A stretch of 64,000 nt of DNA, taken from NCBI GenBank assembly GCA_016708925.1, contig JADJET010000001.1:429075-493074 (forward strand). Reading direction: 5' to 3'. This document shows, piece after piece, positions 29,091-38,345 of the stretch. The notes below the pieces were generated by a model, which was given only the letters and a program-made list of their open reading frames with translations, was not told the DNA's origin and did not search any database. Origin of the DNA: Gammaproteobacteria bacterium (lineage in GTDB: Bacteria; Pseudomonadota; Gammaproteobacteria; Pseudomonadales; Porticoccaceae). Within the stretch, counting starts at the first letter, position 1. Every line of letters begins with the position of its first letter. The position numbers and the translations under genes are program-made.

Positions 29091-30941
29091 ATGAGCGAAA
29101 TCCAGCAGCAGTCCCGTATTCGTGAACTCATCACCAAAGGCCGCGAGCAGGGTTACCTGACCTATGCCGAGGTGAACGATCACCTGCCGGAAGACATTTC
29201 CGATCCCGATCAGGTCGAAGACATCATCCAGATGATCAACGACATGGGGATCAACGTGTTCGAGGCTGCCCCGGATGCCGACACCCTGCTGATGACCACC
29301 GGCGATGCGGCTCCGGACGAGATCGCCGCCGCCGAGGCCGCCGCCGCCCTGGCCGCGGTGGAGACCGAACAGCATCGCACCACCGACCCCGTGCGCATGT
29401 ACATGCGCGAAATGGGCTCGGTCGAACTCCTCACCCGCGAAGGCGAAATCGAGATCGCCAAGCGCATCGAGGAAGGTATCCGCGAAATCATGGCGGCCTT
29501 GGCCGAATGGCCCGGTGCGGTGGACGCCGTGCTCGCCGACTACGACCTCATCGCCACGGGCGAGCGCCGCCTCGCCGACATCATCGCCGGCTATCTCAAT
29601 CCCATGGACAACGTCCCGTCCGCGCTGTCGATCGCCACCAAGGCAGCCGAACTGGCCGCCGCCAAGGCCGAGAGCGCCGAGGATGACGACGAGGCCGACG
29701 CCGATGCGGAAGTGGAAGAAGACGAAGGCGGTCTTGACATCGAAGAGGCCCGCCGCCGCTTTGACGAAATTCGCCGCCAGAACGACAAAACCAAGCGTTC
29801 CCTCGCGCGCGGCGACCGCAACAGCAGTTCCGTCCAGAAAAACCTCACCGAACTCAGCGAGCTGTTCAAGTACCTGAAGCTGACGCCCAAACAGTTCGAC
29901 CCCCTGATTCGCCAGGTGCAGGAAAAAATCACCGAGGTGCGCAAACACGAGCGCAACGTCATGGTGCTGTGCATCAAGCGCGCCCGCATGCCACGCACCG
30001 AATTCATCGAAGCCTTTCCCGGCAATGAAACCAACACCAAATGGCTGGCGACGCTGACCCGCCGCAAACTCCCCTATGCCGAAGCGCTCAAGACACATCA
30101 GGAAGAAATCATCCGGATTCAGCAACGCCTGGCGGTGAGCGAGGCCGAAACCGGCCTCAGCGTCGCGCAGATCAAGGACATCAACCGGCGCCTCTCCATC
30201 GGCGAAGCCAAGGCGCGCCGCGCCAAAAAGGAAATGGTCGAGGCCAACCTGCGCCTGGTGATCTCCATCGCCAAGAAATACACCAACCGCGGCTTGCAGT
30301 TCCTCGACCTGATCCAGGAAGGCAACATCGGCCTGATGAAGGCGGTGGACAAATTCGAATACCGTCGCGGCTACAAGTTCTCGACCTACGCCACCTGGTG
30401 GATCCGGCAGGCCATCACCCGCTCCATCGCGGACCAGGCGCGCACCATCCGCATTCCGGTGCACATGATCGAAACCATCAACAAGCTCAACCGCATCTCG
30501 CGGCAGATCCTTCAGGAGATGGGGCGCGAACCCACGCCCGAGGAACTGAGCCTGCGCATGGATCTGCCCGAAGACAAAGTGCGCAAGGTGCTGAAAATCT
30601 CCAAGGAGCCGATCTCCATGGAGACGCCCATCGGCGACGACGAAGATTCGCATCTCGGCGACTTCATCGAAGACGTCAACATCGCCTCACCGATTCATGC
30701 CGCTACCCAGGAAAGCCTCACCGAGGCCACGCGCGAAGTGCTCAACTCGCTGACCGCCCGCGAGGCCAAGGTGCTGCGGATGCGCTTTGGCATCGACATG
30801 AACACCGACCACACCCTGGAAGAAGTCGGCAAGCAGTTCGATGTCACCCGCGAGCGGATTCGCCAGATCGAAGCCAAGGCGTTGCGCAAACTGCGCCACC
30901 CCAGCCGCTCCGAGCACATGCGCAGTTTCCTCGACGATTGA
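29091..30941 (+). CDS. rpoD: RNA polymerase primary sigma factor RpoD (sigma-70)
   Basis: The 616-residue protein has region 1.1 at the N-terminus (IRELITKGREQGYLTYAEVN), region 1.2 (DPVRMYMREMGSVELLTREG), a long acidic non-conserved insert (residues about 190-245), region 2 (YKFSTYATWWIRQAITRSI for promoter melting), and region 4 with the -35-binding helix (DVTRERIRQIEAKALRKLRH). I chose the ATG at 29091 (MSEIQQQSR) by homology; the frame is open to 28995. It closes the macromolecular-synthesis operon. TACAAT at 29043-29048 could be a -10 of an internal promoter, but I see no matching -35. Confidence 0.98.
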   Translation: MSEIQQQSRIRELITKGREQGYLTYAEVNDHLPEDISDPDQVEDIIQMINDMGINVFEAAPDADTLLMTTGDAAPDEIAAAEAAAALAAVETEQHRTTDPVRMYMREMGSVELLTREGEIEIAKRIEEGIREIMAALAEWPGAVDAVLADYDLIATGERRLADIIAGYLNPMDNVPSALSIATKAAELAAAKAESAEDDDEADADAEVEEDEGGLDIEEARRRFDEIRRQNDKTKRSLARGDRNSSSVQKNLTELSELFKYLKLTPKQFDPLIRQVQEKITEVRKHERNVMVLCIKRARMPRTEFIEAFPGNETNTKWLATLTRRKLPYAEALKTHQEEIIRIQQRLAVSEAETGLSVAQIKDINRRLSIGEAKARRAKKEMVEANLRLVISIAKKYTNRGLQFLDLIQEGNIGLMKAVDKFEYRRGYKFSTYATWWIRQAITRSIADQARTIRIPVHMIETINKLNRISRQILQEMGREPTPEELSLRMDLPEDKVRKVLKISKEPISMETPIGDDEDSHLGDFIEDVNIASPIHAATQESLTEATREVLNSLTAREAKVLRMRFGIDMNTDHTLEEVGKQFDVTRERIRQIEAKALRKLRHPSRSEHMRSFLDD

Positions 30942-30975
30942 TCATCGCCGCGCACACGGCATCCAGGTCGTTCGC

Positions 30976-31052
30976 GGGCCCATAGCTCAGTTGGTTAGAG
31001 CAGTCGACTCATAATCGATTGGTCCCAGGTTCAAGTCCTGGTGGGCCCACCA
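30976..31052 (+). tRNA. tRNA with CAT anticodon, probably tRNA-Ile2 (lysidine type)
   Basis: A 77-base cloverleaf with acceptor GGGCCCA...TGGGCCC and encoded CCA. The anticodon loop is CTCATAA (CAT). The anticodon arm GTCGA-CTCATAA-TCGAT and the TTGGTC variable region resemble Escherichia coli ileX, which also lies near rpoD. So I prefer Ile2, decoded as AUA after TilS modification, over elongator Met. Confidence 0.9.
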
Positions 31053-31199
31053 AATTTCCACAAGCTTCACCGGGTCATGCCATAACCCACAATCGGACTC
31101 GGAAAAGTCCGACCGGGGAAAGCGGCCGGACCAGCTCCGGCGTCCCGCGCTTCAGGCCAGAGCGCCAGCGCGCTCTCCGCCACCTGAACACCCTTCCGC

Positions 31200-31505
31200 A
31201 TGAACATACCAGCCACCACCCTTCCCTCCGAACCCGCCGTCACCTGCGCCAACTGCCAGGCCTGTTGCTGCCGCCTGGAAGTCATGCTCATCACCGAAAC
31301 GGGTGTGCCTGAACGCTTTATCGAAACCGACCAATGGGGCGGGAGAACCATGATGCGGCTGGACGATGGCTGGTGCGCCGCGCTGAACCGCGACACCCTG
31401 ATGTGCCGGATTTACGCGCAGCGGCCCCTGATCTGCCGCGAGTTTGCGATGGGTGAAGAGGAGTGTGTGAAGGAGCGGCAAGCCAGCCACTCCGCACGAA
31501 CCTGA
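31200..31505 (+). CDS. YkgJ family cysteine-cluster protein
   Basis: A 101-residue protein rich in Cys: CANCQACCC near the N-terminus, then WCAALNRDTLMCRIYAQRPLI and CREF. The C-x2-C-x2-CCC plus C...C-x8-C pattern matches the YkgJ family, thought to bind zinc or an iron-sulfur cluster. Its function is unknown. It stands alone after the tRNA, with a weak ribosome-binding site. Confidence 0.8.
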   Translation: MNIPATTLPSEPAVTCANCQACCCRLEVMLITETGVPERFIETDQWGGRTMMRLDDGWCAALNRDTLMCRIYAQRPLICREFAMGEEECVKERQASHSART

Positions 31506-32022
31506 TCCATATGCCGCCGGCGAATCGAGCCATATTGGATCTGTCGCGGGAGACCGGGATTACACTGACAACGTGGCATGGCCGGCGTCGGTCAGCCCGA
31601 GCGCAAGATATCGCCGTGTCGGGGACGGAGTGCCTGCCGAGCAAGGGAGTTCCGCAGATGGGTCAATTCCGGTTGGCCGTTCGCCGAGCTGGACAGCCCC
31701 GCGGTGGACCGCGGGTCACGGCGGCACGCGGTTGGACCCCAATCACCTGGAGATACCTGTCAGCTCGTTGAAAAACGTCGTGAGGTGGCGCGCAGCGAGC
31801 GAAACCTATCAAGTCGATAGGCGAGGGACCGAGCACCGCGCAACGAAGCAGATGGCTGCCGCAGCAGTTTTTCAAAAAAACTGTTAAGCGCCAGCTCCTG
31901 CATTGCTGCACGCGAATCGTCCGGCATTTTTAACGCCGTAGCGCTATGATTCTGCGGCAAAATCGCCCTGATGCAACATGACAGAACCACCATAATCCTC
32001 TCGCCACCCACACTGATTTTTC
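31506..32022. other. Intergenic region with one dispersed repeat and no gene
   Basis: The first 250 bases show no convincing coding sequence on either strand. The middle holds one copy of the dispersed inverted-end element (31761-31887). The rest is the 3' flank of the pseudouridine-synthase gene. Confidence 0.5.
31761..31887. repeat. Dispersed inverted-end element, copy A
   Basis: It begins CAGCTCGTTGAAAAACGTCG and ends CAGCAGTTTTTCAAAAAAAC-TGTTAA, with internal GATAGGCGAGGGA, GAGCACCGCGCAAC and GCAGATGGCTGCC shared with the copy at 56371-56516. Its interior lacks about 18 bases present in that copy. There is no coding potential; it resembles a small non-autonomous or REP-like intergenic element. 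Confidence 0.8.
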
Positions 32023-32757
32023 CTAAAACCCTTCATCCTCCCGCAAAAACCGCCACTGCCCCACCGGCAAATCCCCCAGCCGCACACGGCCGATGCGCAC
32101 GCGCTTGAGTCCGGTGACCCGCAGGCCCACCAGTTCGCACATGCGGCGGATCTGGCGCTTGCGGCCTTCCCGAAGCACAAAGCGCAGTTGTTCCGGATTG
32201 GCCCAGCTCACCTTGGCCGGGCGCAGTTGTTTGCCGTCGAGTTCGAGCCCGTGGTTGAGCAGTGCCAGGGACTCACGGCTGAGGTTGCCTTCCACGCGCA
32301 CCAGATATTCCTTTTCCACGGTCGAGTTTTCGCCGACCAGTTGGCGCGCCACGCGGCCATCCTGGGTCAATACCAGCAGCCCGGTGGAATCTATATCGAG
32401 CCGGCCGGCGGGAGCGAGGCCTTTCAGGTGGCTCATTTGAAAACGCAGTTTGTCGCCGGGCGCCTGGGCCTGCGCCGAGATCAGCATGACGGCGGGCTGA
32501 TGGCCGTCTTCCGCCTGCCCGGAAACATAACCGACGGGCTTGTGCAGCAGGATGGTGACCTGCCGCGCCTGACTGGCCTGCGCCGCTGCGCCCAGTGTGA
32601 TCACGGCATCCGGCGCGGCGCGGGTGCCCAGTTGGGTGACCCGTTCCCCGTTCACGAATACCAGCCCGCGCTCGATGTAGGCATCCGCCTCGCGCCGCGA
32701 GCACAGGCCGCGCTCGGCCATCAGCTTGGAAATGCGAATGCCTTGCGGGTCATTCAT
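32023..32757 (-). CDS. 23S rRNA pseudouridine synthase, RluF/RsuA family
   Basis: The 244-residue enzyme has an N-terminal S4 RNA-binding domain (GIRISKLMAERGLCSRREAD, YIERGLVFVNGERV) and the catalytic Asp motif AGRLDIDSTGLLVLTQDG typical of the RsuA/RluB/RluE/RluF branch. The ending RRMCELVGLRVTGLKRVRIG is also conserved. RluF (position 2604) is the closest match I recognise, but assignment within the branch is not certain. Confidence 0.88.
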   Translation of the reverse strand: MNDPQGIRISKLMAERGLCSRREADAYIERGLVFVNGERVTQLGTRAAPDAVITLGAAAQASQARQVTILLHKPVGYVSGQAEDGHQPAVMLISAQAQAPGDKLRFQMSHLKGLAPAGRLDIDSTGLLVLTQDGRVARQLVGENSTVEKEYLVRVEGNLSRESLALLNHGLELDGKQLRPAKVSWANPEQLRFVLREGRKRQIRRMCELVGLRVTGLKRVRIGRVRLGDLPVGQWRFLREDEGF

Positions 32758-32826
32758 CGTTGGCAGGCCGGGTAAACACGCCGGGTAAAAAAGGTGCGAC
32801 GGATCGCGGGACTGGTCCGCAGCATC

Positions 32827-33867
32827 TCAGCCAAAAATCTCCGCCATCAATTCCACCGCCTGGGTGTTGGCGTCGGACAGCAGCAGCGTGCCGACCTGGC
32901 CGCGCTTGGCGGCTGCGGCCCAGCGCTGGGCGCGGTCGCGGATGCGCGCTGGCGGGCCCACCAGATTGCAGGCGTCCACCAATGCGTCCGGCACGGCGGC
33001 GGCGGCTTCTTCCTTGCGGCCTTCCAGATAGAGATCCTGGATTTTTACCGCGGCTTCTTCGTAGCCCAGGCGTTTGGCATAGTCGTTGTAGAAGTTCTTG
33101 CTGCGTGCGCCCATGCCGCCGATGTAGAGCGCGAGGTTATTTTTGAGCGGCTTCATGCAGGTGGCCAGATCGTCGCCGATCACCACGCGCACGAACGGCG
33201 CGACATCGAAATCGTTCAGCGACTTGCCCTTGCCGGCGGCGGCGAAGCCTTCCTGGATGGGTTTTTCGAACACGTCGAAGCGCTCCGGGTCCATCCACAC
33301 CGGGAAGAAGCCATCGGCCACTTCGGCCGCGGCCTTGACGCCGGCGGGCGTGATGTTGGCGCTGTAGATCGGGATGGGGGCGTCGCAGTGCAGAATGCTT
33401 TTCAGCGGCTTGCCGAGGCCGGTCGCGCCCGGGCCGCGATAGGGCAGTTGATACATCTCGCCGTCGAAACTCACCGGCGCTTCGCGCGCGAAAATCTGTT
33501 TCATGATCTGGATGTATTCCTTCAGCCGCGTGACCGGCTTGCCGTAGGGCACGCCGTGCCAGCCTTCGACCACCTGGGGACCGGAGGCGCCCAGCCCCAC
33601 GATGAAGCGGTTGCCGGAGAGGTGGGACAGGGTCATGGCGGTCATCGCCGCCAGCGCCGGGGTGCGCGCCGGCATCTGCATGATGGCGGTGCCGGCGCGG
33701 ATGCGGGTGGTGTTGGCGAGAATCCAGGCGGCGGTGGTGACGGCGTCGGAGCCGTAGGCTTCCGCCGTCCACACCGAGTCGTAGCCCAGGTTTTCGGCGT
33801 GGCGGATGACATCCAGCGGCACCTTTACCTTGTTGCCGGAATAGCCGGTCATCAGTCCGAGTTTCAT
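32827..33867 (-). CDS. LLM class F420-dependent oxidoreductase (Rv3520c/TIGR03559 type)
   Basis: The 346-residue luciferase-like TIM-barrel protein has MKLGLMTGYSG, LGYDSVWTAEAYGSDA, RIRAGTAIMQMPARTPA, LSGNRFIVGLGASGPQV, and VEGWHGVPYGKP. This is the pattern of the mycobacterial Rv3520c family, predicted to use coenzyme F420. It is divergent from the F420 locus, separated from the next gene by 108 bases. The ATG at 33867 follows GGAGG. The substrate is unknown. Its presence next to cofactor genes fits an F420 user. Confidence 0.88.
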   Translation of the reverse strand: MKLGLMTGYSGNKVKVPLDVIRHAENLGYDSVWTAEAYGSDAVTTAAWILANTTRIRAGTAIMQMPARTPALAAMTAMTLSHLSGNRFIVGLGASGPQVVEGWHGVPYGKPVTRLKEYIQIMKQIFAREAPVSFDGEMYQLPYRGPGATGLGKPLKSILHCDAPIPIYSANITPAGVKAAAEVADGFFPVWMDPERFDVFEKPIQEGFAAAGKGKSLNDFDVAPFVRVVIGDDLATCMKPLKNNLALYIGGMGARSKNFYNDYAKRLGYEEAAVKIQDLYLEGRKEEAAAAVPDALVDACNLVGPPARIRDRAQRWAAAAKRGQVGTLLLSDANTQAVELMAEIFG

Positions 33868-33975
33868 GGTCGATCCTCCGTGGTCATTTGGATGTGGTGG
33901 CGGCCCGTGGCCGGTGTTTGGCGCTACCATAGCAGACACACCGCAGCCGCAGAAAATCATAAGGGGGAGGCAGCA

Positions 33976-35007
33976 ATGGATATCGGTATCCTGTTTTCAT
34001 TTCGTAACCCGGCGTTCAATCGAGTGCCCTGGACGACCACCTACACCGACGAGCTGGACTTGACGGTCGCCGCCGAAGAGTTGGGCTACGACCACGTCTG
34101 GCTCAGTGAGCACCACTTTGTGGATGACGGCTATTCGCCTTCGCTGCTGCCCATTGCGGCGGCGATCGCGGCGCTGACGCGCAGCATCCGCATCGGGACC
34201 TATGTGATGCTGCTGCCGCTGCACAATCCGGTGCGGGTCGCCGAGGATGCGGCGACCGTGGACGTGATTTCCGGCGGGCGCTTCGATCTGGGTGTCGGGC
34301 TCGGCTACCGGCCCGGCGAATTCACCGGCATGGGTGTCCCCAGCGCTGAGCGCGCGGCCCGCTTTCAAGAGGGATTGCCGGTAATCCAGCGTCTGCTGGC
34401 GGGCGAGACGGTTTCTCTCGACGGACGTTTCAACCAATTCGAGGACGTGCGCATCACGCCGCCACCCGCCCAGCGCACTCTGCCGATCTGGGTCGGCGCG
34501 CGCGGCGACCGGGCGCTGGAGCGTGCCGCGCAGCTCGGCTGCCACCTCGCTTCCATCGGCGCGCCCGGTCACCGCGAACGCTATCTGGCCGCGCTCGCGG
34601 CCTGCGGTCGCCGTGCCGAAGACCACCATATCGGTCAGCTCGCGGTGGTCTATGTGGCCGCGACGGCGGCGCAGGCATGGCGGGAATGCGGTCGTGCGAT
34701 CCATCATGTGATGCACGAATATCAGGCCTGGGCGGCGGAATCCGGCGACGAGAGCGGCGATGCGCTGGCCACCATGGCGGTGCCGGCGCCCGAGGAATTC
34801 ATGGCCGGGCGCGTTGCCGAGGTGATGGGCCGCCCTGCTATGATTGGCGACCCCGAGCAGGTGTATCAGGGACTGCGCGCGTTTTTGGAGGTGACACCCG
34901 CGACCCATCTGGTGCTGATGATGGCGCTGCCGGGTGTGGACCCCGAACGCACCCGCGACAGCATGGCGCTGTTCGCCCGCGCGGTGATGCCGCGACTCAA
35001 AAAATGA
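33976..35007 (+). CDS. LLM class flavin/F420-dependent oxidoreductase
   Basis: A 343-residue luciferase-like protein: MDIGILFSFRNPAFNR, LGYDHVWLSEHHFVDDGYSP, RIGTYVMLLPLHNPVRVAED and VISGGRFDLGVGLGYRPGEF. The second glycine-rich block and the HHF segment are typical of the F420- or FMN-dependent LLM superfamily. The ATG at 33976 follows GGGGGAGG. It opens the plus-strand F420 gene run, 87 bases before npdG. Whether it uses F420H2 or FMNH2 is not decided by sequence. Confidence 0.85.
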   Translation: MDIGILFSFRNPAFNRVPWTTTYTDELDLTVAAEELGYDHVWLSEHHFVDDGYSPSLLPIAAAIAALTRSIRIGTYVMLLPLHNPVRVAEDAATVDVISGGRFDLGVGLGYRPGEFTGMGVPSAERAARFQEGLPVIQRLLAGETVSLDGRFNQFEDVRITPPPAQRTLPIWVGARGDRALERAAQLGCHLASIGAPGHRERYLAALAACGRRAEDHHIGQLAVVYVAATAAQAWRECGRAIHHVMHEYQAWAAESGDESGDALATMAVPAPEEFMAGRVAEVMGRPAMIGDPEQVYQGLRAFLEVTPATHLVLMMALPGVDPERTRDSMALFARAVMPRLKK

Positions 35008-35094
35008 GTCTCGGCTCCGCCCGGCCGGCAGCGTCCCGGTCGGGCCAACTTTCAATCAATCAGTCAACCAATCCATCCCTACAGGAAACCTGGC

Positions 35095-35766
35095 ATGAGC
35101 GACCCCAAGCCGACTCTGGCGATTCTCGGTGGCAGCGGCGATCTCGGCGGCGGCCTCGCCTTTCGCTGGGCGCGCGCCGGCTATCCCATCATCATCGGCT
35201 CCCGCAGCGCTGAAAAAGCCGAACAGGCCGCGGCCGAGCTGGCAGCAAAAGGACTGGCGGGCAAGGTGCGCGGTCTGGATAACGAAGCGGCGGCGCGAGC
35301 CGGCGACATCGTGGTACTGACGGTACCCTTCGCCAATCAGGCGCCGACGCTCGAGGCCATCAAGGCCGCGGTGCAGGGCAAGATCCTGGTGGATGTCACC
35401 GTGCCGCTGGTGCCGCCCAGGGTCGGCACCGTGCAGTTGCCCGCCGGCGGCAGCGCCGGCCAGATCGCCCAGGCGACTCTGGGCGAGGGTGTGCGGGTGG
35501 TGTCGGCGTTCCAGAACGTCGCCGCGGCCCATCTCGAAGATCCCGAGCACGATCCCGACTGCGACGTGCTGGTGTGCGGCAACGACGCCGATGCCTGCGC
35601 GGCGGTACTGGCGCTGGTCGCCGCCGCCGGCATGAAAGGCTGGCACGCCGGACCCATCGCCAACTCGGTGGTGGCCGAGGCGCTCACCTCGGTGCTCATC
35701 ACACTCAATCGCCGCTACAAGATCCCCGGTGCGGGTTTCCGCATCACGGGCAGCCCCCAGGCGTGA
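35095..35766 (+). CDS. npdG: NADPH-dependent F420 reductase (F420H2:NADP oxidoreductase)
   Basis: The 223-residue Rossmann protein begins TLAILGGSGDLGGGLAFRWA and has PIIIGSRSAEKAEQAA (the NADP-phosphate-binding S-R-S), VVLTVPFANQ, and VVSAFQNVAAAHLED, matching NpdG/Fno. It interconverts NADPH and F420H2, so it can supply reduced F420 to the flanking LLM oxidoreductases. It lies upstream of cofE in the F420 gene run. Confidence 0.92.
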   Translation: MSDPKPTLAILGGSGDLGGGLAFRWARAGYPIIIGSRSAEKAEQAAAELAAKGLAGKVRGLDNEAAARAGDIVVLTVPFANQAPTLEAIKAAVQGKILVDVTVPLVPPRVGTVQLPAGGSAGQIAQATLGEGVRVVSAFQNVAAAHLEDPEHDPDCDVLVCGNDADACAAVLALVAAAGMKGWHAGPIANSVVAEALTSVLITLNRRYKIPGAGFRITGSPQA

Positions 35767-35803
35767 CCGCGACCGGCGTCCGCCGCGCGGCACGGTTTTC
35801 GTC

Positions 35804-36568
35804 GTGCAACTGATCGCGTTGCCGGGCATCCCCCGAGTCGCGCCCGGCGCCGATCTGGTCGGCCTGGTGCTGGACGGCTTGGTGCGTGCGGATACCGCGC
35901 TGCAAACGGGCGATATCGTCGTGCTCGCCCAGAAGATCGTTTCCAAGGCCGAGAACCGCTATGTGGAACTCGCCGGCGTCACGCCCTCGGCGCGCGCATT
36001 GGAAATCGCCGCCGTGGCGGAGAAAGACCCGCGCATCATCGAAGTCATCCTCGGCGAATCCCGCGCGGTATTGCGCCAGGTGCCGGGCGTGGTCATCGTC
36101 GAGCACCGGCTGGGGTTCGTGATGGCCAACGCTGGAGTGGACGCTTCCAACATCGAACACGCGGGCGAGCGCGTCGAACGGGTGCTGCTGCTGCCGTGCG
36201 ATCCGGATGGCACCGCCGCGGCGCTGGCGACGGCGCTGCGGGAGCGCACCGGCGCCGCCGTGGGCGTGGTGATCAACGACAGCGTCGGGCGCGCGTGGCG
36301 CAATGGCACGATGGGAATCGCGCTCGGCAGCGCGGGTTTTCCGGCGCTGTACGACCGTCGCGGTGAACGCGATCTGTTCGGTCGCGTGCTTCAGGTGACC
36401 GAGGTGGCGCTGGCCGATCAGATCGCGGCGGCGGCTTCGCTGGTGCAGGGCGAAGCGGACGAAGGCCGGCCGGTGGTGCTGGTGCGCGGTCTGTCCTGGC
36501 CGCGCGAGGTCCCCCACAGCAACGCCGGCGCCTTGTTGCGGCCGCGCGAGCGGGACCTGTTCCGGTGA
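35804..36568 (+). CDS. cofE: CofE, coenzyme F420-0:L-glutamate ligase
   Basis: CofE adds the first glutamates to F420-0 using GTP. The 254-residue protein has LIALPGIPRVAPGADL, VVLAQKIVSKAENRYV, the family motif GFVMANAGVDASNI, VLLLPCDPDG, and VINDSVGRAWRNGTMGIALG. The start is uncertain: GTG at 35804 matches the family N-terminus, and an in-frame ATG at 35729 would overlap npdG. It is single-domain, without the C-terminal FMN reductase domain found in actinobacterial FbiB. Its stop overlaps the cofD start. Confidence 0.92.
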   Translation: MQLIALPGIPRVAPGADLVGLVLDGLVRADTALQTGDIVVLAQKIVSKAENRYVELAGVTPSARALEIAAVAEKDPRIIEVILGESRAVLRQVPGVVIVEHRLGFVMANAGVDASNIEHAGERVERVLLLPCDPDGTAAALATALRERTGAAVGVVINDSVGRAWRNGTMGIALGSAGFPALYDRRGERDLFGRVLQVTEVALADQIAAAASLVQGEADEGRPVVLVRGLSWPREVPHSNAGALLRPRERDLFR

Positions 36569-37557
36569 CTACCGCTGCGATGACACCTGCGCCGCGCGTG
36601 CTGGCACTCTGCGGCGGCGTCGGCGGCGCCAAGCTCGCGCTCGGGCTCTACCGGCTATTGGGCGAAAATCTGACGGTGGCGGTGAACACCGGCGACGACT
36701 TCACCCATTTGGGGCTGCGCATCTGCCCCGACCTCGACACCGTCACCTATACGCTGGCCGGCTGCGTCAATCCCGCGACCGGCTGGGGTCGCGCCGACGA
36801 CACAGACCACTTCATGACGGCGCTGGCGCAACTGGGCGGCGAGGACTGGTTTTTTCTCGGTGATCGCGATCGGGAGCTCCATGTTGAGCGCACGCAACGA
36901 TTGGCGGCGGGCGAATCCCTGAGCGCAGTCACCACGGCGGTGACAGGTCGTCTCGGGATCACGGCGACCATTGTGCCGATGTCCGATACTCCGGTGCCGA
37001 CACTCGTAGACACCGACGCCGGCGCGCTGGCGTTTCAGCACTATTTCGTGCGCGAGCGCTGTCGGCCGGCGGTGCGTGGCCTGCGTTATCAGGGCGCGGA
37101 TACCGCGCCGCCGGAGCCGCGCCTGCTGGCGGCGCTGGCCGATCCTGGGCTGACGGCCATCGTCATCTGTCCGTCCAACCCCTGGCTCAGCGTCGATCCG
37201 CTGCTGGCGCTGCCGGGCGTGCGGGAGCTGCTGCGCGCCGCGCCGGTGCCCGTGCTGGCGGTTTCCCCTATAGTGGGCGGACGGGCCATCAAGGGGCCGA
37301 CGGCCAAGATCATGGCGGAGCTGGGGCTCGCGGTGTCGTCGCGGACCATCGCGGCCCACTACGGGGATTTCCTCGATTGCCTGATCCTGGACCGCGGCGA
37401 CGCGGACGAGGCTGACGCGGTCGCCGCGCTGTTGCCGCGGGTCGCACTCGCGGATACCGTCATGCACGATGAAGCGGATAAGATCGCACTGGCGCGGGAA
37501 GTATTGGCCATTGCCGGAACGATGACGGCGACGATCACCGCGACCACGACACGCTAG
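36565..37557 (+). CDS. cofD: CofD, 2-phospho-L-lactate transferase (F420-0 synthesis)
   Basis: CofD joins the activated lactyl- or glyceryl-phospho-guanosine to FO to make F420-0. The 330-residue protein has LALCGGVGGAKLALGLYRLL, NTGDDFTHLGLRICPDLDTV, DWFFLGDRD, and VSPIVGGRAIKGPTAKIM. All are family-defining. It starts at a GTG (36565) that overlaps the cofE stop (GTGA), or at ATG 36580. A 98-base gap precedes cofC. Confidence 0.94.
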   Translation: MTTAAMTPAPRVLALCGGVGGAKLALGLYRLLGENLTVAVNTGDDFTHLGLRICPDLDTVTYTLAGCVNPATGWGRADDTDHFMTALAQLGGEDWFFLGDRDRELHVERTQRLAAGESLSAVTTAVTGRLGITATIVPMSDTPVPTLVDTDAGALAFQHYFVRERCRPAVRGLRYQGADTAPPEPRLLAALADPGLTAIVICPSNPWLSVDPLLALPGVRELLRAAPVPVLAVSPIVGGRAIKGPTAKIMAELGLAVSSRTIAAHYGDFLDCLILDRGDADEADAVAALLPRVALADTVMHDEADKIALAREVLAIAGTMTATITATTTR

Positions 37558-37655
37558 TCAGAGCCGGATGAAATGCCTCGATTCCGTGTCGGGTGCGACG
37601 CCAGCCACACAGGCCGCCAGTGCCGGGTAGCGAGAATCAAGGGGTAGGGGGCGCG

Positions 37656-38345
37656 ATGTGGGTGCTGATTCCGGTCAAACCGCTGGCGCAGGCCAAGACG
37701 CGCCTGGCCGGCGTGCTGTCGCCCGGCGAGCGCCAGGCTTTGGTGCGCCACATGCTGGATGACGTGCTGGCGGCGCTCGCTGCCACGCCGGACATCGCCG
37801 GGGTGGCACTGGTGAGTGCCGACCCCGCCGTCGCCCGCATTGGCGCCGAGCGCGGCCTGCGCGTATTGCCCGAGTCCGCACCCGGACTCAACGCGGCGCT
37901 GCACGGCGCCATCGCGACGCTGGCGGGCGAAGGCATTGACACCCTGCTGGTGCTGCCCGCCGATGTGCCCTTGCTCGACGCCGCGACGCTGGAACAGATG
38001 CGCGCCGCGCATCGCACGGCGCCCGCGCTGACCCTGGTGGCCGCGAGCGCCGACGGCGGCACCAATGCCCTGCTCATGTCGCCGCCCGATCTGCTGTCCC
38101 CGGCGTTTGGCGCCGGCAGTTGCGCCGGCTACTGTCGCGCGGCGGTGGAACTGGGTGTGGCGCCCACGCTGCTCGATCTGCCCCAGGCGGCGCTGGATAT
38201 CGATCGTCCCGAGGATCTCGCGCGCCTGGAATTCCAGACCGGCGCGACCCGAACCCGCGAATTTCTGCACCGGATCGATGCCTGGGCGCGCCTGCGCCAT
38301 GGCGCCTCCGAATCGCCCGTCACGCTTGCGAGGCACGCCTCATGA
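37656..38345 (+). CDS. cofC: CofC, phospho-lactate/glycerate/PEP guanylyltransferase
   Basis: The 229-residue nucleotidyltransferase begins MWVLIPVKPLAQAKTRLAG and has LVSADPAVARIGAERG, VLPADVPLLDA with metal-binding Asp residues, DGGTNALLMSPPD and DIDRPEDL. It activates the three-carbon acid with GTP before CofD acts. Which acid is used (2-phospholactate, PEP or 3-phosphoglycerate) cannot be read directly; 3-phosphoglycerate is used in at least one proteobacterial system. I chose the ATG at 37656 by homology. Its stop overlaps the cofGH start (ATGA). Confidence 0.92.
   Translation: MWVLIPVKPLAQAKTRLAGVLSPGERQALVRHMLDDVLAALAATPDIAGVALVSADPAVARIGAERGLRVLPESAPGLNAALHGAIATLAGEGIDTLLVLPADVPLLDAATLEQMRAAHRTAPALTLVAASADGGTNALLMSPPDLLSPAFGAGSCAGYCRAAVELGVAPTLLDLPQAALDIDRPEDLARLEFQTGATRTREFLHRIDAWARLRHGASESPVTLARHAS

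Noticed and set aside
29088..30653. 521-codon minus-strand open frame opposite rpoD
   Set aside because: It mirrors rpoD codons and shows no domain; it is a shadow of a highly conserved gene.
30976..31052. Elongator tRNA-Met as the identity of the CAT tRNA
   Set aside because: The anticodon arm and position after rpoD resemble ileX; Ile2 is the better call, though Met is not fully excluded.
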